From Companilactobacillus sp. RD055328 (GTDB taxonomy: Bacteria > Bacillota > Bacilli > Lactobacillales > Lactobacillaceae): DNA of 64,000 nucleotides. Below, piece by piece: positions 8,916 to 18,590 of this stretch. The position numbers were made by a program, and so were the translations under genes. The notes under the pieces were generated by a model. That model saw only the letters and a program-made list of their open reading frames with translations. It searched no databases and was not told the DNA's origin. The stretch covers positions 929,571 to 993,570 of the forward strand of contig NZ_BQUT01000005.1 in assembly GCF_022835675.1 (NCBI RefSeq), written 5' to 3'. Within the stretch, counting starts at the first letter, position 1. Each line of letters begins with the position of its first letter.

Positions 8916-10736
8916 TTAAATTAAAGCTTTTGGTAATTTTTCACTGTTACTTTCATAAGCAGTTTCAGTTATAACTGAAACATTAATATCACGATCAGTA
9001 ATATCTTCAATAGATTGTAAGTCATCTTGATTAGTTACTAAAATATCATAAATTAAAGGTTTACTGTGTAATAAAGCTCGGATACGACCGATATTGCTAT
9101 GAACGTTGTCCAAGTATACCAATGTTTGTGCATTTAATTCTTTATCACTTGATAAATTCTTAAATACTTCATCGGTTGGATCCCCAATTAGAACAATATT
9201 TTTGAATTGCTTAGTGGTGTTTTCAAACCACCATTTGATTAATTGGAGTTCGCTACTGAAGACATTAGTTTGTAACCCATCTTCGTCAAATAATTGAATA
9301 GATGTTAATTGTTCACTTTCGAACTGTTTAGTTAAAACTGTACTACCATCGGTACGATAGTAAGTTTCTTCAGTGATAGATTCTTTATCATTGAAGAACT
9401 TTGTAAGTGAAAGAATACCATCTTTGTTATAAAAATTAGTTTTATTTAATTTGTCGTCAGTGAAGTAATTGATAGATGAAATTAATTGATTGTCGAAGAA
9501 AACAGTCATAAGTAACTTGTCGCTATCGTCATATATTTTTGTAACGCCTTCTTCTTTGACTGTTTTCCAACCTTCCTTGTCTTGGATAGAGACACGTTTG
9601 TTAGTTGGCTTAGAACTTTGTTGAAGATCATGATATAAATCAATTACATCAGAAATGTTAGACAAGTTATTAAAAGGTTGACTAGTTAGAGTGAGAACCT
9701 TGTTAGAAGATTTATCTGAAACAAAGTCATATATATCACCGGTTAGATTACCTGTTGTATCATTACTTGATTGTAAAATAGCGTAAGTTTTTTCTTGGTC
9801 AAATTCAACATCACGAACCAAATGATTAGAGTTGAAAGTAGTTTGAATCTTATTATCCAAGTTTTTAATGTTTTTATTCGTAGTTGTTAAATGATTGTTA
9901 GCTGCAATCAATTCATTTTCAACGTTTGATAATTGTCCAGTAAGTTGTGAGATTGTTTGAGTACGTTTTTGTGAATTATCATGAATTTGACGTTCTAATT
10001 GAGAAATTTGAGCTTTAATTTGTGATGCTGTGGAATTAGTCTCATTAATATTAGAAAGTAATTGTTCGTTTTCTTCTGACAATTCTGCTTTTTTAGATAA
10101 TAAAGAATCACGTTGATGATTAAGTTGTTCGCGTTCTTCATATAAGTTAGCCACGGCCTTTTTTTGGTTATCCATTAAGGCGTACATTTTTTTCAAATCA
10201 GTTTCATTCTTGATTTCTTCAGAAAGACTATCTTCGGCTTGCTTATTACTATCTAAAGATGAGTTAACTTTAGTTAATGCTGCTTCATTAAGTTGTAACT
10301 CTTCTTCTACACCGTTATTTTGTTCTTTATATTTCTCGGCTAATTCAATCTGGTTTTCTAATTGTTGCTTATCGCCAGCAAGTTGATTTTTAAGATTAGA
10401 GTCATCTTGAGTAGACAATTCGTTTTTTTGTTCAGTGTATTGAGATTGACGGTTGGTTAAGTCGGCTATATGTTGTTCTGTCTTCTCTTTATCAGTTACA
10501 AGAGTATCGCGTTCTGAGAAAAGACTGAACTTTAATGAAGAACGTAATTTACTGTATTCAGTAGCAAGCTCTGTCATTTTTTTCTCAATAACTATGCTAT
10601 TTGCATGATTATCTTCTGGTTTATTGTTGTTCATTTTAATTTGTGTTTCCTCGTTATTATTTTTCTCGTCAACGGTGATATTACTAGGTTTATCACTATT
10701 CTTTTCGTCGACAAAGAATTTATTTAAAAAATTCAT
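8916..10736 (-). CDS. Coiled-coil protein with C-terminal glycosyltransferase-like (GtfA/TagE N-domain) region
   Basis: A 606-residue soluble protein with no signal peptide. Residues about 45-320 are charged coiled coil rich in Glu, Gln, Asn and Lys. Residues about 370-600 look like the N-terminal portion of GtfA/TagE-type glycosyltransferases: repeated units such as YYRTDGSTVLTKQF and LFDEDGLQTNVF, then IVLIGDPTDEVF, LVYLDNVHS and DILVTNQDDLQ, which recall the iiiDRp, vlHsvH and ivvsT.Q steps of those enzymes. The usual C-terminal nucleotide-sugar domain is missing, so catalysis is unlikely. It might be a scaffold or a GtfB/Asp1-like helper. No secA2 or serine-rich adhesin gene is nearby. 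The assignment is by eye. Confidence 0.6.
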   Translation of the reverse strand: MNFLNKFFVDEKNSDKPSNITVDEKNNNEETQIKMNNNKPEDNHANSIVIEKKMTELATEYSKLRSSLKFSLFSERDTLVTDKEKTEQHIADLTNRQSQYTEQKNELSTQDDSNLKNQLAGDKQQLENQIELAEKYKEQNNGVEEELQLNEAALTKVNSSLDSNKQAEDSLSEEIKNETDLKKMYALMDNQKKAVANLYEEREQLNHQRDSLLSKKAELSEENEQLLSNINETNSTASQIKAQISQLERQIHDNSQKRTQTISQLTGQLSNVENELIAANNHLTTTNKNIKNLDNKIQTTFNSNHLVRDVEFDQEKTYAILQSSNDTTGNLTGDIYDFVSDKSSNKVLTLTSQPFNNLSNISDVIDLYHDLQQSSKPTNKRVSIQDKEGWKTVKEEGVTKIYDDSDKLLMTVFFDNQLISSINYFTDDKLNKTNFYNKDGILSLTKFFNDKESITEETYYRTDGSTVLTKQFESEQLTSIQLFDEDGLQTNVFSSELQLIKWWFENTTKQFKNIVLIGDPTDEVFKNLSSDKELNAQTLVYLDNVHSNIGRIRALLHSKPLIYDILVTNQDDLQSIEDITDRDINVSVITETAYESNSEKLPKALI

Positions 10737-10884
10737 AAAGGCCCTCCATGTGAACCAAACTAATAACTAAATACTAACATTATGGATTAACTCTGTCAAA
10801 GCTTGTAATAACACCGATTACACAGGTTTTTGTGTTTAAAAAATAACTAAATTAATAAACTGTTTATTAAAGTAAATTAGAAAA

Positions 10885-10893
10885 TGTTATAAT
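10885..10893 (+). promoter_or_regulatory. Extended -10 promoter of ackA
   Basis: TGTTATAAT at 10885-10893 is an extended -10 (TGn followed by a perfect TATAAT). No good -35 is seen at 17 bases, which is tolerated by extended -10 promoters. The spacing to the ackA start is 38 bases. Confidence 0.65.
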
Positions 10894-10906
10894 GTAATCG
10901 CTAACA
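10892..10906 (+). promoter_or_regulatory. cre site (CcpA) overlapping the ackA promoter
   Basis: ATGTAATCGCTAACA matches the cre consensus WTGNAANCGNWNNCW at every fixed position. It overlaps the end of the -10 box and the expected transcription start, a position that usually means repression by CcpA. In Bacillus the ackA cre lies further upstream and activates, so the arrangement here would have the opposite sign. Confidence 0.7.
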
Positions 10907-10931
10907 ATCAAGAATGATATGGAGTATAACG

Positions 10932-12155
10932 ATGGTAAAAATAATTTCAATTAATGCAGGTAGTAGCACTTTGAAATGGCAGCTATTTAATATGCCGGAA
11001 AAACAATTGATTGCTAAAGGTATGATCGATCGATTGGGCAAAAAGAATGCTGTTTTCACTGCGAAATTTGGTGATGGTAAAAAATTCAAACAAGAAGAAC
11101 CGATTGAAACTAATGAAGTTGCTGCAACTTTGATACTTACTCGATTAAAAGAATTAAAAATTGTTGATAAGTTTGAAGATATAAAAGCCGTTGGTCATCG
11201 TGTTGTGGCCGGAGGAGAAATTTTCAAAAAATCTTCAATCATCACGTCTAGTTCATTAGACGATATTAAACGACTTAGTGAATATGCTCCACTACATAAT
11301 CCAGTTGAAGCGTACTATATTGATGTATTTAGCAAACTGTTACCAGAAGCAATTCAGGTTGCGGTATTTGACTCATCATTTTTCAGTACATTGAGTGAAG
11401 TTAACTACTTATATAGCATAGATAAGAAATATTATGATAAATATGGTGTAAGAAAATATGGTGCACATGGAACTAGCCATCGCTTTGTAAGTCAAAGAGC
11501 TGGGCAATTATTAAGTGAAGAATCTCAAAAACGTGTAATTACATTGCATTTGGGAAGTGGTGCATCAATTAGTGCAATTAAAAACGGCCAAGCAATTGAT
11601 ACTTCAATGGGCTTTACTCCGCTAGCAGGAATTACTATGAGTACACGTAGCGGTGATATAGATGTGTCATTAATCCCGTATATGATGAAAAAACTTAATA
11701 TCTATAATGTTGACGAATTCATAGATATTCTTAATAAGAAATCTGGTTTACTTGGTATCTCAGGAGTTTCAAATGATATGCGTGATTTAGAAGAAATTGA
11801 AGATACTAATGATAGAGCTCAATTAGCATTGGATATTTTTGTTAATCGTGTAGTTAAGTACGTTGGAGCTTACGTTGCTGAACTTGGTGGTCTTGATGCG
11901 TTAGTATTCACCGCTGGAGTTGGTGAAAATGGTGTAGAAATGCGTGAAAGAATTTGTCAAAGACTTGGGTTCTTAGGCATAAAAATAGACCCCGAAAAAA
12001 ATAATGTTCGAGGTCAAGAAGTCAAAGTTAACGCAGACAATGCTCCTGTTGATATATTTGTTATTCCAACTAATGAAGAATTAATGATTGCTATGGATAC
12101 TTACGATTTATTAGGAAAAGTTACAAATCAAAAAGATCAATTAATTGAAGAGTAG
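10932..12155 (+). CDS. ackA: Acetate kinase
   Basis: A 407-residue enzyme that converts acetyl phosphate and ADP to acetate and ATP. It shows the N-terminal phosphate motif NAGSSTLKW, YGAHGTSHRFV near residue 178 and the C-terminal FTAGVGENG and NEELMIA stretches of the family. The ATG at 10932 follows GGAG by seven bases, removing a short upstream extension. The gene has its own extended -10 promoter and cre site. Its last 15 bases overlap the convergent menA gene, and I see no separate terminator between them. Confidence 0.96.
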   Translation: MVKIISINAGSSTLKWQLFNMPEKQLIAKGMIDRLGKKNAVFTAKFGDGKKFKQEEPIETNEVAATLILTRLKELKIVDKFEDIKAVGHRVVAGGEIFKKSSIITSSSLDDIKRLSEYAPLHNPVEAYYIDVFSKLLPEAIQVAVFDSSFFSTLSEVNYLYSIDKKYYDKYGVRKYGAHGTSHRFVSQRAGQLLSEESQKRVITLHLGSGASISAIKNGQAIDTSMGFTPLAGITMSTRSGDIDVSLIPYMMKKLNIYNVDEFIDILNKKSGLLGISGVSNDMRDLEEIEDTNDRAQLALDIFVNRVVKYVGAYVAELGGLDALVFTAGVGENGVEMRERICQRLGFLGIKIDPEKNNVRGQEVKVNADNAPVDIFVIPTNEELMIAMDTYDLLGKVTNQKDQLIEE

Positions 12156-13052
12156 TCCAATAGCAAAGCTAAGAACTTGGGCAATCATAATAACTCCTAA
12201 ATTTTGAGCGATACGGGGAAAAGCCGTTCGCTTATTTTGATTATGGAAGATAAATTTGGTATTCCTATAAACAAGAGGAATTATTAAAAGAGTTAATAAT
12301 AGAGATGCTGGCATAAAATTCAAAATAACAGCCACGATTAAAAATGCAAAACCGGTGATATAACTGAATGCTAGGAGTTTTAATGCGGCAGGTTTTCCAA
12401 TGAAGTAGACTAATGTTTTTCTCTCTAATTCAATATCTTCTTGTTCATCACAAATTGTGTTTGCAAGCAACATATTCGAGATAGCAAACATAGTTAATCC
12501 AGATGAGATAAAAATAGGCCAAACAAATTGCCAAGATAAAGAATATGAATGATAAGTATTAACATAAACGGCAATTAAAAAGATAATAAATCCCATTGTG
12601 AATCCGGAAACCGGCTCTGCAAAAGGAGTTCTGTTGATTGGATAAGGGCCAGACGCATAAAAATAACCAATTAAAAATGAAAAGACCCCTAAGGCTAATA
12701 ATGGCCATCCAGTATTAATAACAAGAATTATTCCTAAAACGGTAGAAATTAAAAACAAAATGATATTAATTGTTAAGACTAATTTTGTATCTAGTTTGTT
12801 GACACCAACTACGTTAGTTTTAGTTCTGAAGGTTTCAGATTTGTCGGCGTTCAAATAATCTTGGAGGTTATCATGCACGTTAACTGCCATATGAAAAAGT
12901 ACCGATGCTATTAAAAAAATAATGAAGTTCTTCCAGTCAATTAGACCATAACGGAAATAAGAATAAAAACTTCCAAGAATTACTGGTAAAATTGAGGCTG
13001 TTAAAGATTGAACTTCAATTAATTCTAAAAATACTGGCAAACGCATAAACAT
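12141..13052 (-). CDS. menA: UbiA-family prenyltransferase, MenA-like
   Basis: A 303-residue membrane protein with about eight or nine hydrophobic segments. The two Asp-rich motifs of the UbiA superfamily are present: NVHDNLQDYLNADKSE near residues 58-73 and NTICDEQEDIELERKT near 193-208. It probably joins 1,4-dihydroxy-2-naphthoate to the polyprenyl chain made by the divergent synthase at 13119, giving demethylmenaquinone for Ndh and CydAB. The intergenic space with that synthase is only 66 bases. Early menaquinone genes (menFDHCEB) are not in this window. Start chosen at 13052 after AAGGGA; a second ATG two codons later is possible. Confidence 0.85.
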   Translation of the reverse strand: MFMRLPVFLELIEVQSLTASILPVILGSFYSYFRYGLIDWKNFIIFLIASVLFHMAVNVHDNLQDYLNADKSETFRTKTNVVGVNKLDTKLVLTINIILFLISTVLGIILVINTGWPLLALGVFSFLIGYFYASGPYPINRTPFAEPVSGFTMGFIIFLIAVYVNTYHSYSLSWQFVWPIFISSGLTMFAISNMLLANTICDEQEDIELERKTLVYFIGKPAALKLLAFSYITGFAFLIVAVILNFMPASLLLTLLIIPLVYRNTKFIFHNQNKRTAFPRIAQNLGVIMIAQVLSFAIGLLFN

Positions 13053-13118
13053 AATTTCCCTTTATAATTTATTTATATTATTATTAAAATAATAACAGAC
13101 TTACGAGGTTTTATAACT

Positions 13119-14084
13119 GTGGTAAATAACATTTGGCAACCATATCCCAAATTAAGACGAAGTTTAGAAGAGACTCAAGCCTTTGTTTTGTCTAAAGTTG
13201 ATGTGCGTAACAAGGAAATAGCTGATTTAATAGCAGATTTAGTTAAAGCTGGTGGTAAGATGACTAGACCGGCTTTTTTCTATTTATTCAGTGAGTTTGG
13301 TGATTCTAAGGTTGATCTAGTTGAAGGTTCGGCAACGTTAGAGATTTTACACTTAGCAACTTTGATTCATGATGATGTCATTGATAACTCGCCATTACGC
13401 CGTGGTGCGCAAACTATCCATACGAAGTATGGAATGCGAAACGCAATATATGCAGGTGATTTGTTATTTACTATTTATTTTGAACTATTAACACAAATCG
13501 CACCAAATAGAACAGATATTTTAATGAATTCCCGCAGTATGCATAGGATTCTGCTGGGTGAACTCGATCAAATGCTAATTAATGATAATCCCGATGCAAC
13601 AGTGAAGATGTATCTTCGTGAAATTAGTGGTAAGACAGCTGAACTTTTTTCTTTAAGTGCTATATTCGGTGCTGTAATGGGAAAAGCTGATGAAAGTATC
13701 ATTAAAAAAGCAAAATATATTGGACATGATATTGGTATGGCTTTTCAGATTATTGATGATTTGTTAGATTATTCCACATCTAAAAAAACAGGAAAACCTG
13801 TGTTAGAAGATTTGTCCAATAAGATATATTCACTGCCAATAATTCTCGCTTTAAAAAATGATTCAGGTGAATTACGAGAGCTATTAGAAGAAGAAGTATT
13901 AAACAACGAACAAAAGAAACGAGCTGTTGAATTAATCGAACAAAATAATGGTCTTGTTGAAACAAAGAAAATAGCTGATCATTATACAATTCGTGCTTTA
14001 GATCGTATTAAAACATTGCCGGATAATGAAGCAAAAAAAATTCTAATTAATATAACCAAGCAAATGCTAAAAAGAGGTAAATAA
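13119..14084 (+). CDS. Polyprenyl diphosphate synthase (heptaprenyl/octaprenyl type)
   Basis: A 321-residue trans-polyprenyl synthase. The first Asp-rich motif is LIHDDVIDNSPLRRG with Asp85, Asp86 and Asp89; the second is FQIIDDLLDYS near residue 211. KAGGKMTRPAFFYL matches the isopentenyl diphosphate binding strand. The small residues before the first motif point to a long-chain product, likely the menaquinone side chain. It is divergent from menA and starts with GTG at 13119 after GAGG. A bidirectional terminator follows. Chain length cannot be read from the sequence. Confidence 0.88.
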   Translation: MVNNIWQPYPKLRRSLEETQAFVLSKVDVRNKEIADLIADLVKAGGKMTRPAFFYLFSEFGDSKVDLVEGSATLEILHLATLIHDDVIDNSPLRRGAQTIHTKYGMRNAIYAGDLLFTIYFELLTQIAPNRTDILMNSRSMHRILLGELDQMLINDNPDATVKMYLREISGKTAELFSLSAIFGAVMGKADESIIKKAKYIGHDIGMAFQIIDDLLDYSTSKKTGKPVLEDLSNKIYSLPIILALKNDSGELRELLEEEVLNNEQKKRAVELIEQNNGLVETKKIADHYTIRALDRIKTLPDNEAKKILINITKQMLKRGK

Positions 14085-14112
14085 AAAAAAGACGTCTTAG
14101 ACGTCTTTTTTA
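14085..14112. terminator. Bidirectional terminator between polyprenyl synthase and cydC
   Basis: AAAAAAGACGTCT and AGACGTCTTTTTT form a stem around a three-base loop between the two convergent genes. The cydC stop codon at 14110 lies within its right T run. Confidence 0.9.
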
Positions 14113-15831
14113 TTTACCTTGATCCATTTTGTATAGTTCTTGGAAATGTTTATTTGTTTTATATAATTCAACCGGATTACCTTGCATCTCAATTTGTGAA
14201 TCTGACAAGAAAATGACTTTATCAGCGTGATTAATGCTATGTAGATGGTGAGTTACCCAAATTATAGTTTTGTCGCTTAAAACGTCAAATAGCGTCTCTA
14301 AGAGTTTGTTCTCTGTAATTGGATCTAAACCAACTGTTGGTTCGTCTAACAAGACGATTGGAGTGTCTTGCAAGAGAATACGAGCTAAGGATAGACGTTG
14401 TTTCTCTCCACCAGAGAAACGCTGACCTGATTCCTCAACCAAAGTGTCATACTTTTGTGGAAGTTTTTCGATTGTTTCTTTCATGCCGACTCGTTGAATG
14501 GCTTCTTTGACTTGTTCTTCAGTAGCGTGTTCGTTACCTAGTCGAATATTATTCATAACTGAGGTATTGAATAAGAATGGATCTTGATTCAATACCGAAA
14601 AGAGTTCTGTACGCTGGTCTTGCAACTGTAAGACATCAACGTCATTAATAGTTATTTTACCCTTAATGGCTTGTAAGTCTCCCATTAACAACTGCAAAAT
14701 AGTTGTTTTTCCAGAACCACTAGGGCCAATGATTGCTAATTTATTACCATTAGGAATAACTTGGCTGAAATCAGTAATTAATTCTTTAGATTCTGATGAG
14801 TAATTGAAAGAAACATTATCTATTTTTATATCAGTTTTATCTAAGTCAATTGTTGTTTGTGCAGGTAATTGTTGATCTACAGTTTGGATACCATTTAGTC
14901 GTTGTATAGAATCTTTATATTCAGGCCATTCTTCAAAACCTTGACTCACTGGGATCAATGAATCTGACAATGGAAGTAATCCCAAAGCAAATGCAGCTAC
15001 CCAGTTTGCTTGTTCTTGGTTTCCAGTGAAATATAAGTTTGTAAAGATTAGTAGAGTTACTATCATTATTCCAAAAACGACATTCAATAAGAAATCTCGA
15101 CTTTGAGTAAATGACATGCTTTGTATTTTAGAAACATTCAATTGATGAATGTTATCGTTTGTTAGATTCTTAAAATCAGCTTGTCGATTAGCAATTATCC
15201 AGTCATTAGCGCCCAAGATATTATCCGTTAGTTCGGTATATAACTGTGCCTTGATTTGTTTCTGGTGAGCCTTACGAGCTGACTCGACAGCAACCGATAC
15301 TAAAGGAACTAAGACTGTTTCAACTACAAGCAATAACAAGATTAATAAGCCGAACCAAATGTTGAAGAAGCCAATTCCTAAACTAACAAGAATGACTACG
15401 ATATAGCCAATAATGGCTGGAAATACGGTACGAAGAAAGAGATTTTGGATATGGTTAATATCTTCTGCCAATAAACCAAGGATTTCACCTGATTTATGTT
15501 CTTCGTTAAAATAACTAGCATCTTTTTCTAACGTCTTATATAACCTAGTTCGTAAATCAGAAGTAACTTTAAGCACCCAGTTATGGCTACGAAGTCTTTC
15601 TAAGTAACGAAATACAGGACGACCAATACCAAATGCTCTTGTGAGTAGGACTGGCACATAAATTAAAAGAATGTTATAAGGGCGAGTTGCTGACTTATCA
15701 ATAGTGTAGCCAGATGTAAACATCAAAGCGCCACCACAAAAGACAGTTAGAGTTCCTAAAATAAATATCATTCTCAATAGAGGTTTATATTTTTTTAAGT
15801 AAGGTTTCACCCAAGTGTCATTTTTTATCAT
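14110..15831 (-). CDS. cydC: ABC exporter subunit CydC (second half of the thiol-exporter pair)
   Basis: A 573-residue fused membrane/ATPase subunit. Six membrane segments lie in residues about 15-300 (RYLERLRSHNWVLKV is characteristic of CydC/CydD). The ATPase has Walker A GPSGSGKTT near residue 368, signature RFSGGEKQRLSLA and Walker B IVLLDEPT. With CydD it exports a reductant such as cysteine or glutathione and is required to assemble cytochrome bd. It overlaps the upstream cydD stop by four bases (ATGA). Names of the two subunits are swapped between Bacillus and E. coli usage; I follow the E. coli style. Confidence 0.93.
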   Translation of the reverse strand: MIKNDTWVKPYLKKYKPLLRMIFILGTLTVFCGGALMFTSGYTIDKSATRPYNILLIYVPVLLTRAFGIGRPVFRYLERLRSHNWVLKVTSDLRTRLYKTLEKDASYFNEEHKSGEILGLLAEDINHIQNLFLRTVFPAIIGYIVVILVSLGIGFFNIWFGLLILLLLVVETVLVPLVSVAVESARKAHQKQIKAQLYTELTDNILGANDWIIANRQADFKNLTNDNIHQLNVSKIQSMSFTQSRDFLLNVVFGIMIVTLLIFTNLYFTGNQEQANWVAAFALGLLPLSDSLIPVSQGFEEWPEYKDSIQRLNGIQTVDQQLPAQTTIDLDKTDIKIDNVSFNYSSESKELITDFSQVIPNGNKLAIIGPSGSGKTTILQLLMGDLQAIKGKITINDVDVLQLQDQRTELFSVLNQDPFLFNTSVMNNIRLGNEHATEEQVKEAIQRVGMKETIEKLPQKYDTLVEESGQRFSGGEKQRLSLARILLQDTPIVLLDEPTVGLDPITENKLLETLFDVLSDKTIIWVTHHLHSINHADKVIFLSDSQIEMQGNPVELYKTNKHFQELYKMDQGK

Positions 15832-17561
15832 AGGTTCTCACCTCGCATTTGATTGATCAGTTGAACATAATAACCATTGCTGGCCGTTAAATCATCAGGA
15901 GTTCCCTGTTCCACAATGGCTCCGTCTTTCATAACCAAGACATAATCCATTTCGTTAATCCAATGTAATCGATGAGTTGCAAAGACAACTAAATGATCTT
16001 TGAAAGCTTGATTGAAGGTTTTCTTCAATTCGTATTCAGTTTCAATGTCTAAATGAGCAGTAGGCTCATCAAGGAGGATAATCTTTCTTGAATTATCTAA
16101 TACAGCTCTTGCAATCATAATACGTTGAGCTTGCCCACCTGAGATACCACGACCACCTTCACCGACAACAGTATCCAACCCGTTAGGGAGTGAATCTATG
16201 AAGCTAGTTAAGTTAGCGGTAGCAACGGCAGAATTAATCTCTTCAAGAGAAGCTTCTGGTTTATAAAAGACAATATTATCTTTTATAGTTCCAGAGAATA
16301 AATAGGGTTTTTGTGGAATATATGAAAACAGTTTTTGCCAGTTTTTTTGTGCGAAGTTCGGTATTTGATGATTATTAACTGTGATATTTTGTCCGCTAGA
16401 TGAGTTAAGAAAACCACCCAGTAAATTAATTAAGGTTGTTTTACCTGACCCAGATTCACCGATAACACCAATCTTATTAAAACCGGATAATTCAAAGTTT
16501 ACGTCATGCAGATCTGCATCAGGTTGAGTATCATCATAGTTGAAATTTAAGTTCTGTACTTTTACTGTACTTGATATTTCCCAGGAAATAGCCGGAAGCT
16601 CGTTGTTATCTTCGTTATCAGGAACTTCAAGAATATTAAGTAGATTATTCATAGCATTTTTACCATCTAATGTTGCATGATAGTCGTTAGAAAAATCTCT
16701 TAATGGTAAGAAATATTCAGGAGCTAAGATAAGACTAATTAAAGCAGGATATAGTGTGATATTCCCGTTGATCAAACCTAACCCAAGAAAGACAGCAAGT
16801 ATGGCAATTGATAAAGTAGTAATCCAATCAAGAGCAAAGGTTGAAAGAATGGCTACTCTTAGTGTACTAATTGTACTCTTACGATAGTCTTCACTGACCT
16901 TATAAATATTCTTAGTATATCGCTTGCTTAAACCAAGCATTTTTAGAGTTGGAAGTCCACGAAGTGAATCTAAGAAATGATTTGATAATACAGTGTATTG
17001 AGCATACTGACGATCAGCCTTGTCTTGAGCAGCATAGCCTAGAATAATCATAAAGAGAATAATTAAAGGAACCAAAATAGTTAAGATTATTCCAGATTTA
17101 ATATCTTGGAAATACACATAGACTAGTAATACTGGCGGAATGATGGACATATTCATCATTTTTTCTAGTACTAGATTAATATAATTTTCAGCTTCATCCA
17201 TTCCATCAAGAGCGGTAGTAACAAGGTTACCAGTTCCTCTTTTACCGATCATTTTGGGGCCAGTAGTGTATATCTTATCAAGTAATGATGAACGTAAATC
17301 ATCAGCTATTTTTTGAGCGTGAACATGCAAGTAACGACGCTTGATAAGTGTCGTTAAATGTCTAATTAAAAACACCACAAAGAAAAGTGTCGTTGGAAGA
17401 ATTATAGTATTAAGTGATTTTTGCTCCCAGGAATTCACAAGCGCACGCGATAAGAACGTAGCTTGTAATAAAATAACAAATGCTTGCAAGACTGTTAGCC
17501 CTGCAAGCATCGTAAGCAACTGTTTAATTCCTGGTAAGCGCATGAGACGCTTATCAATCAT
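15828..17561 (-). CDS. cydD: ABC exporter subunit CydD (first half of the thiol-exporter pair)
   Basis: A 577-residue ABC half-transporter with an N-terminal six-helix membrane domain and a C-terminal ATPase: Walker A GESGSGKTT near residue 369, signature GISGGQAQRIMIA and Walker B IILLDEPTAHLD. It forms a heterodimer with the following CydC and supports cytochrome bd maturation in the periplasm-equivalent space. It follows cydB with a 15-base gap, so the operon order is cydA-cydB-cydD-cydC. The ATG at 17561 starts MIDKRLMRLPGIKQLL, as in lactobacillar relatives. Confidence 0.93.
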   Translation of the reverse strand: MIDKRLMRLPGIKQLLTMLAGLTVLQAFVILLQATFLSRALVNSWEQKSLNTIILPTTLFFVVFLIRHLTTLIKRRYLHVHAQKIADDLRSSLLDKIYTTGPKMIGKRGTGNLVTTALDGMDEAENYINLVLEKMMNMSIIPPVLLVYVYFQDIKSGIILTILVPLIILFMIILGYAAQDKADRQYAQYTVLSNHFLDSLRGLPTLKMLGLSKRYTKNIYKVSEDYRKSTISTLRVAILSTFALDWITTLSIAILAVFLGLGLINGNITLYPALISLILAPEYFLPLRDFSNDYHATLDGKNAMNNLLNILEVPDNEDNNELPAISWEISSTVKVQNLNFNYDDTQPDADLHDVNFELSGFNKIGVIGESGSGKTTLINLLGGFLNSSSGQNITVNNHQIPNFAQKNWQKLFSYIPQKPYLFSGTIKDNIVFYKPEASLEEINSAVATANLTSFIDSLPNGLDTVVGEGGRGISGGQAQRIMIARAVLDNSRKIILLDEPTAHLDIETEYELKKTFNQAFKDHLVVFATHRLHWINEMDYVLVMKDGAIVEQGTPDDLTASNGYYVQLINQMRGENL

Positions 17562-17576
17562 TTATTTCACAGCTTT

Positions 17577-18590
17577 CTAATATTTATTTTCGCCTTCAGT
17601 ACTTACACGTTTTCTAAAAATGTAGTATGACCAAATGAAGTATCCCAACATAATTGGTAATAATACACAGGTTACAACTGTCATAATAGTTAATGTATAA
17701 GGTGAGGCAGCAGCATCTTTAATTAAGATACTGTGTGCAGGGTTTGTAGCTATCATAACACGTGGGAACAAACCATTGAATAGTAAGATCACGACAAAAG
17801 CTAATGACAAACCACTGCCAATAAGAGATATTCCTTCTTTATTTTTCAATGTTCCGAAGTATCCTAGTAGACTCGATACTACTATCAATAATGTGATAAT
17901 TAATGAAGATACGAATCTTTCAGTGAAGAAGTCTGTTTGGAAGTAAACCAATACTGCAAAAACAACTTCACCAGCGAATAGTACGGGATAAAGAATTTTA
18001 TTTAAATCTAAAGCGCGTTTTCTTAAAACACCGGTAGTTTTTAGACGGATAAAGTTAAGTCCGTGCACAAGTGATAATAAGGTACCGGCAACTCCTCCAA
18101 CAATTGATAGAGGATTAACAACTTGACTAAAAGTAACAAAAGCATTACCTTGCGCGTCCATTGTAACGCCTTGAACCATGCTTAAGAACATCATGCATAG
18201 TAAGAAAGGAGCAGCTGTACTTCCGATAAATAACATCCATAACCAGAAGTTTTTGCCTCTTTTTGTTTCAGCGTGAGCAGTGAATTCGAATGAAACACCA
18301 CGCAAAATTAAAGCAGTTAAAAATAGTAGTAAAAGAATATAGTAGCCTGAAAATAGTGAAGCATACCACATTGGTAGTGAAGCAAACATTGCTCCACCAG
18401 CAGTTACTAACCAAGTTTCATTACCGTCCCAATGAGGTCCGATTGATGACATTAAAGCCAATCTTTCTTCTTGGTTTTTTGCGATTAAGCGAGTTGACAT
18501 TCCGACTCCGTAGTCGAATCCTTCTAAGAAGAAGAAACCTACGAATAATACACAAATCAGAATGAACCATAATAGTTGTAAGGCTGTCAT
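17577..18590 (-). CDS. cydB: Cytochrome bd quinol oxidase subunit II
   Basis: A 337-residue membrane protein with about eight or nine hydrophobic helices. It begins MTALQLLWFILICVLFVGFF and has the family stretch FEGFDYGVGM-like (residues about 23-32 here LEGFDYGVGM), GPHWDGNETWLV and the FVFSLVHGLNFI-like LSLVHGLNFIRLKT. Together with CydA it reduces oxygen to water using menaquinol. Its ATG shares a base with the cydA stop (TAATG), so the two are translationally coupled, which suits equal subunit amounts. Confidence 0.95.
   Translation of the reverse strand: MTALQLLWFILICVLFVGFFFLEGFDYGVGMSTRLIAKNQEERLALMSSIGPHWDGNETWLVTAGGAMFASLPMWYASLFSGYYILLLLFLTALILRGVSFEFTAHAETKRGKNFWLWMLFIGSTAAPFLLCMMFLSMVQGVTMDAQGNAFVTFSQVVNPLSIVGGVAGTLLSLVHGLNFIRLKTTGVLRKRALDLNKILYPVLFAGEVVFAVLVYFQTDFFTERFVSSLIITLLIVVSSLLGYFGTLKNKEGISLIGSGLSLAFVVILLFNGLFPRVMIATNPAHSILIKDAAASPYTLTIMTVVTCVLLPIMLGYFIWSYYIFRKRVSTEGENKY

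Noticed and set aside
8916-10736. SbcC/SMC-type ATPase
   Set aside because: The coiled coil is long but there is no Walker A or B motif at either end.
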